Source: Paenibacillus sp. 598K
GTDB taxonomy: Bacteria > Bacillota > Bacilli > Paenibacillales > Paenibacillaceae
Direction: 5' to 3'
DNA: 39,997 nucleotides
Assembly (NCBI RefSeq): GCF_003851045.1
Contig: NZ_BFBX01000054.1
Coordinates: 585-40,581 of the forward strand
Shown: one piece after another, positions 33,702-39,997 of the stretch
How the letters are laid out: each line of letters opens with the position of its first letter
Numbering within the stretch: position 1 is the first letter of the stretch
Position numbers and translations under genes: made by a program
The notes under the pieces: model-generated
What the model saw: the letters and a program-made list of their open reading frames with translations, nothing else
Database searches by the model: none
What the model was told of the DNA's origin: nothing

Positions 33702-36200
33702 ATGTCCAACAGAAGACTGCATCTGCTCAGCAACGCGCATCTCGATCCGGTATGGCAATGGGAGTGGGAGGAGGGAGCCGCAGCGGCGGTATCGACCTTC
33801 CGCGCAGCCGCGGAGTTCTGCGAGGAGTTTGGCGGCTATGTGTTTAATCATAACGAGGTCATCCTCTACCAGTGGGTGGAGGAATACGAGCCGGAGCTGT
33901 TCCGCCGCATCCAGCAGTTGGTAGCCGAAGGCAAATGGCATATTATGGGCGGCTGGTATTTGCAGCCGGACTGCAATATGCCGTCGGGCGAGTCGTTCGT
34001 CCGGCAGATCCTGCATGGCCGCACCTACTTCCTGGAGAAGTTCGGCGTGCGACCGACGACTGCGATCAACTTCGACTCCTTCGGGCATACGCGCGGGCTT
34101 GTGCAGATCCTGCAGCAAGCCGGGTACGACTCGTACATCTTTATGCGCCCGGATTCGTTCCCGACGCTGCCGGCGCAGGATTTCATCTGGGAGGGTTATA
34201 ACGGCAGCTCGGTGATGGCGCACAAGGTGCACAGCGGCTACAATAGCTTGCTCGGCAAGGCGGGCGAGAAGATCGAAGCGTGGCTGGCGGAGCACGGCGA
34301 TGCCCCAGTCAGCCTGCTGCTATGGGGTGTCGGCAATCATGGCGGCGGACCGTCGCGCGTCGACCTGCGCCGGATCGCCGAGTTGCAGCGCGACTATGCG
34401 GGCCGGACGGAGATTGTGCATTCGACGCCGGAGCGTTACTTTGCCGAGCTGGCGCAGTATGCCGACCAACTGCCGCGTTACGACGGCGATCTGAATCCGC
34501 GCTTCGTCGGCTGCTACACGTCGATGATCCGCATCAAGCAGAAGCATCGCCAATTGGAGAACGAATGGCTGGCAACGGAGAAGATGCTGTCGGCTGCCTC
34601 GGCCCAGGGTCTGATGTCTTATCCGGCAGAGGAGCTGCGCGGCGCGGTCGACGATCTGCTGATGGCGCAATTCCACGACATCCTGCCTGGCACGTCGATC
34701 CAGCCGGCGGAGGAGGCCTCGCTGCGTCTGCTCGACCACGGTCTGGAGCGGATCGCGCGTCTGCGCGCCCGCGCCTTCTTCGCGCTGGCCTCCGGTCAGG
34801 CGAAGGCGCGGGAGAAGCATTACCCCGTGCTCGTCTACAATCCGCATCCTTATCCGGTGAAGGGACACTTCGCCTGCGAATTTATGCTCGAGGATCAGAA
34901 CTGGGCTCAGCAGTTCTCGCTGCCGGTCGTGCTCCGGGACGGCCGCCGCATCCCGTCTCAGCCGGAAAAGGAGCATAGCAATCTTAATCTGGACTGGCGC
35001 AAGCGCGTCGTCTTCGAGGCCGAGCTGGCGCCGATGTCGATGAACCGGTTCGACTGCGTGATGGAGATGCTCGAGTCGAAGCCAGCGCCGCAATTGGCGG
35101 AGCAGGACGGACGTTACGTGTTCCAGACGGAGGAGCTGCGCGTCGTCATCAATAGCGGGACGGGGCTGATCGACGAGTATGTGGCGGGAGGCGTCAGCTT
35201 CCTGCGACCAGGAGCCTGTGCGCCAATCGTAGTGGAGGACAACGAGGACCCGTGGCGGATGGACGTTGACGCCTTTCCGAACGTAATCGGCGAGTTCCGC
35301 TTGTTGTCGCCGGAGAAGGGGACGGCATTCTCGGGCGTGAAGCAAGGGCTGTTGCCATCGGTGCGCGTCATCGAGGACGGCGATGTCCGCACGGTGATCG
35401 AGGCGGTGCTCGACTATGGCGACTCTTTTATCTGCCAGACCTACCGTCTGCCCAAGCGCGGCACGGAGGTGGAGATCGAGGTGCGCGTCTATTGGAATGA
35501 GAAGGACGCCATGCTGAAGCTCGCCGTGCCGACGCTGCTGGAGAGCCCGATCTACCTAGGTCAGACCGCCTATGGCGTCACTGAGCTGCCGGGCAATCGC
35601 CAGGAAGCGGTAGCTCAGCGCTGGGTTGCGTTGGACAGCGGGGAGCAGGCGCTTACCTGCATCAACAACGGGATCTACGGCTCGGATTATGCCGACGGCG
35701 AGCTGCGTCTATCGCTGCTGCGCGGGGCAGGCTATTGCGCCCATCCGATCGAGGACCGGCCGATCCTCGTCCAGGACCGCTTCCTGCCTCGCATCGACCA
35801 GGGGGAGCGCAAGTTTATGTTCTGGCTTAATGCCGGTCAGAGCACTCCCCGGATGGAGGCTGTCGATCGCGAAGCGACGGCGCGTAATGAACAGCCGTAC
35901 GCGCTATCCTTTTTCCCGTCGGGTACAGGGCAGCTCGCTCAGCCTGTGCTCGTGCTGGAGGATGAAGTCGTCCAGCTCGCTGCGTTCAAGCAAGCTGAGG
36001 ATGGCGCGGCGTATATCGCAAGACTATTCGAGCCGACGGGGCGGGGAGCCTGCACGGTGCTGCGAGCGCCAACGGCGGGACTGGAGCTGGAGGTGGAGCT
36101 GGCCGGCTTCGAGGTGGCGACGTTTCGGCTGGACATGACGCTTGGGAAGATCGAGAGGATCGGGCTGTGCGAAGAGCCAATTAATTTTCAAAAAAGATAG
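33702..36200 (+). CDS. Alpha-mannosidase, glycoside hydrolase family 38
   Basis: About 832 residues, a normal bacterial GH38 length. The zinc HxD motif is in LLSNAHLDPVWQWEWEEG (His13, Asp15). The nucleophile is Asp125 in NFDSFGHTRGLVQIL. Other family blocks are GGWYLQPDCNMPSGESFVRQ, LWGVGNHGGGPSR and AQFHDILPGTSIQPAEE. No signal peptide is present, so it is cytoplasmic and acts on imported mannosides. The start is uncertain: ATG 33702 has GGGGG 8-9 nt upstream, while ATG 33684 and 33687 were probably used before the 44-bp element pushed their ribosome binding site away. Confidence 0.93.
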   Translation: MSNRRLHLLSNAHLDPVWQWEWEEGAAAAVSTFRAAAEFCEEFGGYVFNHNEVILYQWVEEYEPELFRRIQQLVAEGKWHIMGGWYLQPDCNMPSGESFVRQILHGRTYFLEKFGVRPTTAINFDSFGHTRGLVQILQQAGYDSYIFMRPDSFPTLPAQDFIWEGYNGSSVMAHKVHSGYNSLLGKAGEKIEAWLAEHGDAPVSLLLWGVGNHGGGPSRVDLRRIAELQRDYAGRTEIVHSTPERYFAELAQYADQLPRYDGDLNPRFVGCYTSMIRIKQKHRQLENEWLATEKMLSAASAQGLMSYPAEELRGAVDDLLMAQFHDILPGTSIQPAEEASLRLLDHGLERIARLRARAFFALASGQAKAREKHYPVLVYNPHPYPVKGHFACEFMLEDQNWAQQFSLPVVLRDGRRIPSQPEKEHSNLNLDWRKRVVFEAELAPMSMNRFDCVMEMLESKPAPQLAEQDGRYVFQTEELRVVINSGTGLIDEYVAGGVSFLRPGACAPIVVEDNEDPWRMDVDAFPNVIGEFRLLSPEKGTAFSGVKQGLLPSVRVIEDGDVRTVIEAVLDYGDSFICQTYRLPKRGTEVEIEVRVYWNEKDAMLKLAVPTLLESPIYLGQTAYGVTELPGNRQEAVAQRWVALDSGEQALTCINNGIYGSDYADGELRLSLLRGAGYCAHPIEDRPILVQDRFLPRIDQGERKFMFWLNAGQSTPRMEAVDREATARNEQPYALSFFPSGTGQLAQPVLVLEDEVVQLAAFKQAEDGAAYIARLFEPTGRGACTVLRAPTAGLELEVELAGFEVATFRLDMTLGKIERIGLCEEPINFQKR

Positions 36201-36214
36201 CTTATTTCCCGATA

Positions 36215-36230
36215 ACTTAGTATACTAGGT
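36215..36230. promoter_or_regulatory. Operator-like dyad upstream of the GntR/LacI-type regulator
   Basis: ACTTAGTATACTAGGT is a 16-bp dyad with a single mismatched pair, and it contains TATACT, a good -10. It resembles the dyads at 37491-37534, which suggests the regulator controls itself. Confidence 0.55.
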
Positions 36231-36249
36231 TTGAAGGAGTCGATGCTAC

Positions 36250-37404
36250 TTGTCTACACCAACCAAATATCAAGTGATCGTCAATGATATCAAAGCAAAA
36301 ATCGATAGCGGCGAGTGGCAGCCGGATACGCAGATCCCGTCGCAGACCGAGCTGGCCCAGCTGTACGATACGAGCGAGATGACCTCGCGACGCGCGCTCT
36401 CCGAGCTGGTCAATGAGGGACGAATCTATCGTCTGCGCGGCAAAGGGTCGTTCGTGCGCGGCGAGCGCGCTGCTGATCCTGCGGAGGTAAAGGCGACGCG
36501 GGGGCCGGCTGCGGCGCGCGCTCTTAATACGAATGGATTGGAGAAGCTCTACCTTGTGCACAATACAGGCGCTCAGATCCTCTACCTGGAGCATCGCTTC
36601 TATGACGATATGTTCGGAGCGATCCGCGAGGAGTCGGGGCGACGCGGCATCGCGGTCGAATGGTGGGACTATTCGTTGCACGGCAAGCTCCCAGATACAC
36701 CGAATGCCGGGTTTATCGTGACGACGATGGGCGAGCGCGAATTTTCCTCCGGGCAGATCGAGCAGTGGATGCAGGAGGGGCGCCACCTGGTGACTGTGCA
36801 CTCGTACTTCCCGCAATTCTCGGTGCCGTACGTCATCATCGACAATCTGACCGGCGGCTATCTGGCCACGCATCATCTGCTGGAGCTGGGGCACCGGCGG
36901 ATCGGCATCCTGCTCACCGGCGCTTCGCTCGTCGATCTGAACCAGGAGTTCTCGCTACGGCTGCAGGGCTACAAGCTGGCGCTTAACCTGGCGCATCTGC
37001 CGCTCGACCCGGAGCTGGTCCATGTCGTCAACGACGACACCGAGAGCCAGCAGTCGGGGGAGCTGGGCTACCGCTACTTCGAGCAGCTGGCGGAGCCGCC
37101 GACGGCGATCTTCGCCGCCAGCGACCTCAAGGCCTATGGCCTGGCGCGCGCTGCCCAGCAGCGCGGGCTGTCGGTGCCGGAGGATCTCAGCATCGTCGGC
37201 TATGACGATATGCGATTCGCACAGTACGTCGGCCTGACGACGATCAACCAGAACTCCGCGCTCATGGGCAAGCGAGCGGTGGAGATTCTGTGCTCGGACA
37301 ACGCCGCCAAGCGCGGCAGCGCTTCGCTCAAGGACGAGATCGTCCCGCAGCTCGTCGTCCGTCAGTCGACGGCGGCTTGCCGCTCTGCGATCAGCTCCCC
37401 GTGA
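36250..37404 (+). CDS. GntR-type winged-helix / LacI-type sugar-sensing regulator (AraR-like architecture)
   Basis: A 384-residue regulator. The N-terminal GntR winged helix (about 1-72) is QIPSQTELAQLYDTSEMTSRRALSELVNEGRIYRLRGKGSFV. It is followed by a periplasmic-binding-protein-like effector domain (about 95-375) with GGYLATHHLLELGHRRIGIL, PTAIFAASDLKAYGLARAA and LSIVGYDDMRFAQYVGLTT. This is the architecture of AraR. TTG 36250 is the start, with AAGGAG about 9 nt before it; the nearby ATG at 36243 is out of frame. The likely effector is a sugar released by the mannosidase or imported by the following transporter. A terminator follows. Confidence 0.92.
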   Translation: MSTPTKYQVIVNDIKAKIDSGEWQPDTQIPSQTELAQLYDTSEMTSRRALSELVNEGRIYRLRGKGSFVRGERAADPAEVKATRGPAAARALNTNGLEKLYLVHNTGAQILYLEHRFYDDMFGAIREESGRRGIAVEWWDYSLHGKLPDTPNAGFIVTTMGEREFSSGQIEQWMQEGRHLVTVHSYFPQFSVPYVIIDNLTGGYLATHHLLELGHRRIGILLTGASLVDLNQEFSLRLQGYKLALNLAHLPLDPELVHVVNDDTESQQSGELGYRYFEQLAEPPTAIFAASDLKAYGLARAAQQRGLSVPEDLSIVGYDDMRFAQYVGLTTINQNSALMGKRAVEILCSDNAAKRGSASLKDEIVPQLVVRQSTAACRSAISSP

Positions 37405-37425
37405 GGCAGTTGCTCCACATCCCTA

Positions 37426-37466
37426 ACCATAGACGCTGTGCGCTCCCGGCTGTCTATGGTTTTTTT
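37426..37466 (+). terminator. Rho-independent terminator after the regulator gene
   Basis: ACCATAGAC pairs perfectly with GTCTATGGT (9 bp, 17-nt loop) and is followed by a run of seven T residues, which abuts the next promoter. Confidence 0.85.
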
Positions 37467-37467
37467 G

Positions 37468-37497
37468 TTGACACAATCTAACCTCGTGTATTAGAAT
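37468..37497 (+). promoter_or_regulatory. Sigma-A promoter of the solute-binding-protein gene
   Basis: The -35 TTGACA (37468-37473) matches consensus. The -10 TAGAAT (37492-37497) has 5 of 6 positions, and the spacing is 18 bp. A 12-bp perfect palindrome covers the -10, so repression by steric block is likely. Confidence 0.78.
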
Positions 37498-37534
37498 TCT
37501 AATTATCAACTAAGTTAGTTGTTAGTATTCTTAA
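37491..37534. promoter_or_regulatory. Cluster of TTAG-type operator dyads
   Basis: Three dyads in 44 bp: TTAGAATTCTAA (37491-37502, perfect), CAACTAAGTTAGTTG (37507-37521, perfect about a central base), and TTAGTATTCTTAA (37522-37534, imperfect). They share TTAG/CTAA arms with the dyad before the GntR/LacI-type gene, the natural candidate to bind them. Confidence 0.6.
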
Positions 37535-37557
37535 TCTACAGGGCAGGGGGATATCAA

Positions 37558-39225
37558 GTGATCCGAGCAAAGAGAATGACACGGTATGTGCTGGTGCTTG
37601 TCGTGATGATGTCGGTCGTCTTGGCAGCGTGCACGAAAACTGAAAGCGGTAACAATGGCAAGGTAGTTACGCCTCCGTCTGATCCCGGCAAGACAACGGA
37701 CGAAGGTCAGCAGACGGACAATAAGGAGCTCTCCGGCAATCTCAACATCGTGCTGCCGCAGCAGAGCAGCGAGGTATGGAACAAGGTGGCCGACGCCTAT
37801 ATGTCGAAGCATCCCGACGTCAAGGTGAACGTCGAGATCAAACCGCTCAAGGGCTACAAGGAATGGCTGACCGCTCAGTTCGCGGCAGGCGACCCGTCGG
37901 TCGATCTGGCAGTCATCAATGAAGTCGTCGACCTGCAAGCGCAGCGCAAGTTCGTCAACTACTACCCGTGGTTCGACAAGACTAATCCCTACACCGGCAA
38001 GCCGTGGAAGGAGAGCTTCAACCTCGAGGCGATGGGGATCAACCTCGGCGCGGTTGGCGCCGACGATTCGTTGTATACGCTTAACTTCGAGACGGTGCAG
38101 ATCCTGTGGCTCTACAACAAGGAAATTTTCGCCCAGGTCGGCGCGACCGAGCCGCCGCAGACATTCGACGAGCTGATCGCGATCTTCGAGAAGGTGAAGA
38201 TAGCGGGCTTGACGCCATTTGCGATCGCCGGCGACTCGGCATCGATCTGGTCCGGTCAGGCCGGCTGGCTGATGCGGATCTATCCGGACCAGTATTTCCG
38301 CGACAGCATCGAGATCTCGCGCTCCCAGGAGCAGGATTACACCTACAACCCCGATATCGACGACAGCTGGAGCTATGATGTGACCGATCCGTACAATGAC
38401 TCCGAGAGCCGGGTATCCAAAAATCCGCTCCGCGTCTGGAAGGCGATCCAGGATCAGCAAGGCGACTACAAGATGGCAGACAACCCGAGCTGGAAGGCTG
38501 TCATGGAAAATCTCAAGACGCTGTTCAGCTATACGCCGGAAGGGTTTTTCGGCATCAATGACACGCAAGCGTACCAGCTGTTCCTGACCGGCAAGGCGGC
38601 GGCCATGCTAGGCGCGCCATCGGCTTACTGGCAGCTGCCCAAGGACTTCGCCGATGCCGACAAGACCGGCGCGCAAGGCGGCGTCAAGCCGTTCGAATTC
38701 GGATTTTACAATATGCCTTCGATGGAGGGCGAGCATGTGCAGGCGCCGGCGCGTACGATCCAGCTGCCGATCGGCTTCTATGGCCTCGTGCAAAAGGATG
38801 CCAAGCAAACCGAGCTGAGCGTCGACTTCATGATGTACCTGACTTCTCCCGAGGGCTACAGCGTCTATGTGACGGCGATCCAGAACAGCCGCGACGCAGC
38901 GCTCAACGGCCCGCCGGCGCTGAACGACATCACGCTGCCGGAGGAGATGTCCAAGGCATTCGCCTCCTTCGAGCCGATCGGCAATCTGGAAGGGATGCAG
39001 GGTCCGGCCAATACGATCGCGCGCGGCTTGCAGGACTACCAGCCGTCCGTCCAGGAGTATGTCAGTCTGGTGCAGCAATATTTCTTCGACAAGCTGACGG
39101 TGGACGATTATCTCGTGAAGATGCAGGAGCAGATGCTGCGTTACTTGCCGGAAGCGCTCACGTTCCGCAAGCTGGATCTGACCGATCTCGATCACCCGGA
39201 GCGTCAGCCCCCTAAGCGCGAATAG
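37558..39225 (+). CDS. ABC transporter solute-binding lipoprotein (carbohydrate type)
   Basis: About 555 residues, long for the family but usual in Paenibacillus. The lipoprotein signal ends in VVLAAC, so Cys25 would be lipidated. A Ser/Thr/Gly/Asp-rich linker is followed by LNIVLPQQSSEVWNKVADAY, FAAGDPSVDLAVINEVVDL and TLNFETVQILWLYNKEIFA, typical of the sugar-binding group. GTG 37558 is chosen because GGCAGGGGG lies 7 nt upstream and the signal peptide then has normal length. It is probably repressed by the upstream GntR/LacI-type protein. Permease genes should follow beyond the window. Confidence 0.9.
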   Translation: MIRAKRMTRYVLVLVVMMSVVLAACTKTESGNNGKVVTPPSDPGKTTDEGQQTDNKELSGNLNIVLPQQSSEVWNKVADAYMSKHPDVKVNVEIKPLKGYKEWLTAQFAAGDPSVDLAVINEVVDLQAQRKFVNYYPWFDKTNPYTGKPWKESFNLEAMGINLGAVGADDSLYTLNFETVQILWLYNKEIFAQVGATEPPQTFDELIAIFEKVKIAGLTPFAIAGDSASIWSGQAGWLMRIYPDQYFRDSIEISRSQEQDYTYNPDIDDSWSYDVTDPYNDSESRVSKNPLRVWKAIQDQQGDYKMADNPSWKAVMENLKTLFSYTPEGFFGINDTQAYQLFLTGKAAAMLGAPSAYWQLPKDFADADKTGAQGGVKPFEFGFYNMPSMEGEHVQAPARTIQLPIGFYGLVQKDAKQTELSVDFMMYLTSPEGYSVYVTAIQNSRDAALNGPPALNDITLPEEMSKAFASFEPIGNLEGMQGPANTIARGLQDYQPSVQEYVSLVQQYFFDKLTVDDYLVKMQEQMLRYLPEALTFRKLDLTDLDHPERQPPKRE

Positions 39226-39246
39226 AGAAAGGTGGTATGGTGACCC

Positions 39247-39997
39247 ATGAGACGGAGCGCAGTCCTGTCCGCAGCCTTAAGCATCCTGTTGTGCCTCATC
39301 CTCGTCGTACCGGCTGCCGCCTCCGACCTGCGATGGTCAGTCGGCGACACCTATATTACTTCGCTCGCTGTGCGAGGCGACGGCGAAGCGGTCGCTGTCG
39401 GCACCTATGACGCGACAGCGTCCGTCTACGACGCGACCGGCGAGCGTCAGCTCGAATTCATTGCCGGCAATGTCGTGACGGGCGTAACCTTCCTCGAGGA
39501 CGGCAGTCTGCTCGTCTCCTCCGACGATCGACAGCTGTACCGGATCGCCCCCGATGCGAGCGTCGTCTGGAGCTTGCCGCTGCGACGGGCGGTGACCGGC
39601 GTCGCCGCCTCGCAGGACGGCTCCCGTGTACTGGCGCTGCTCAAGGGCGATCCGAAGGCGTATCTGTTCGACCAGGACGGTCAGCCGCAGGGCGAGCTGG
39701 AGATCGGCATCCAGCCGCGCAAGGCGGATCTCTCGGACAATGGCGAGTGGATCGCGCTCGGCGGGTCCGACCAGTACGTCTATGTCATCGACGGCGAGCT
39801 GGAGCAGGTGGGCAAGCATAGCATCAGCGGCACGATCGATGCGCTGACGATCACCGACGAAGGTCGGGTCGTCGTCGGCTCCTCGACCGGCAGCGTCGTC
39901 ATCCTGGAGCCGGACGGCCGCCGCATCGAGTTCAGCGCGGCAGATGCGGTGACGGCTGTGGCGGCGACCGCCGACGGCCGCTATATCGCGGGCTCCG
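39247..39997 (+). CDS. Secreted beta-propeller (WD40/PQQ-like) protein, 5' part only
   Basis: Open from ATG 39247 to the end of the window (250 codons seen). An N-terminal signal peptide (basic MRRS, hydrophobic core, likely cleavage after PAAAS) is followed by repeated propeller-type strands. Each contains a pattern like SLAVRGDGEAVAVGTYD, GVTFLEDGSLLVSSDD, GVAASQDGSRVLALL and ADLSDNGEWIALGG, spaced by about 40 residues. AAAGGTGG lies about 10 nt upstream. It follows the solute-binding protein by 21 bp and is probably in its operon. The role is unknown; an extracellular ligand-binding or scaffold protein is possible. Confidence 0.82.
   Translation, partial: MRRSAVLSAALSILLCLILVVPAAASDLRWSVGDTYITSLAVRGDGEAVAVGTYDATASVYDATGERQLEFIAGNVVTGVTFLEDGSLLVSSDDRQLYRIAPDASVVWSLPLRRAVTGVAASQDGSRVLALLKGDPKAYLFDQDGQPQGELEIGIQPRKADLSDNGEWIALGGSDQYVYVIDGELEQVGKHSISGTIDALTITDEGRVVVGSSTGSVVILEPDGRRIEFSAADAVTAVAATADGRYIAGS

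Overview
The window looks like chromosome from a moderately GC-rich Bacillota, most likely Paenibacillus or a close relative. The reasons are strong GGAGG-type ribosome binding sites, several supported TTG and GTG starts, a YesM/YesN-type two-component pair beside sugar ABC transporters that carry no ATPase gene of their own, and BlaI/BlaR1, AraC-cupin and GntR-LacI regulators. This assignment is inference from gene content. I saw no rRNA, tRNA, CRISPR array or complete insertion sequence.

Layout. (1) Positions 77-1852, minus strand: a BlaI-BlaR1-like pair whose membrane protease has a short extracytoplasmic tail, with two operator-like dyads upstream. (2) 2059-4486, minus strand: an alpha/beta hydrolase split by a frameshift, a MarR regulator with an 18-bp perfect palindrome before its start, and an APH-fold phosphotransferase followed by a terminator. 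(3) 4709-12617, plus strand: a carbohydrate uptake locus with sensor kinase, AraC-type response regulator, lipoprotein solute-binding protein, TIM-barrel protein, two permeases and an FAD oxidoreductase.

(4) 12684-32476: the most unusual part. A minus-strand two-domain protein diverges from a tightly packed plus-strand run of 16 genes (14459-32476), many overlapping by 1-26 bp. These encode a PEP-synthase-like phosphotransferase, an unknown protein, a nucleotidyltransferase, a class II synthetase-like amino acid:carrier-protein ligase, its small carrier protein, a second PEP-synthase-like protein, a cupin, a pair of ABC exporter half-transporters, three nucleotide-sugar enzymes (extended SDR, RmlC-like, RmlD-like), a methylthioadenosine phosphorylase-like enzyme, a thymidylate-kinase-like protein, a second cupin, and a carbamoyltransferase fused in frame to an AraC DNA-binding domain. 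I read it as a biosynthesis and export operon for a small molecule built from an aminoacyl thioester, a modified sugar or nucleoside, phosphoryl transfer and carbamoylation. There is no NRPS or PKS module and no room for a precursor peptide. The product is unknown to me.

(5) 32510-39997: a second carbohydrate locus with an AraC-cupin regulator (minus), GH38 alpha-mannosidase, GntR/LacI-type regulator, solute-binding lipoprotein and the start of a secreted beta-propeller protein. Related TTAG-type dyads lie before the regulator and over the solute-binding-protein promoter, which suggests one regulon. A 44-bp inverted-repeat element flanked by an 8-bp direct repeat sits in the mannosidase leader and separates a good ribosome binding site from the first start codons.
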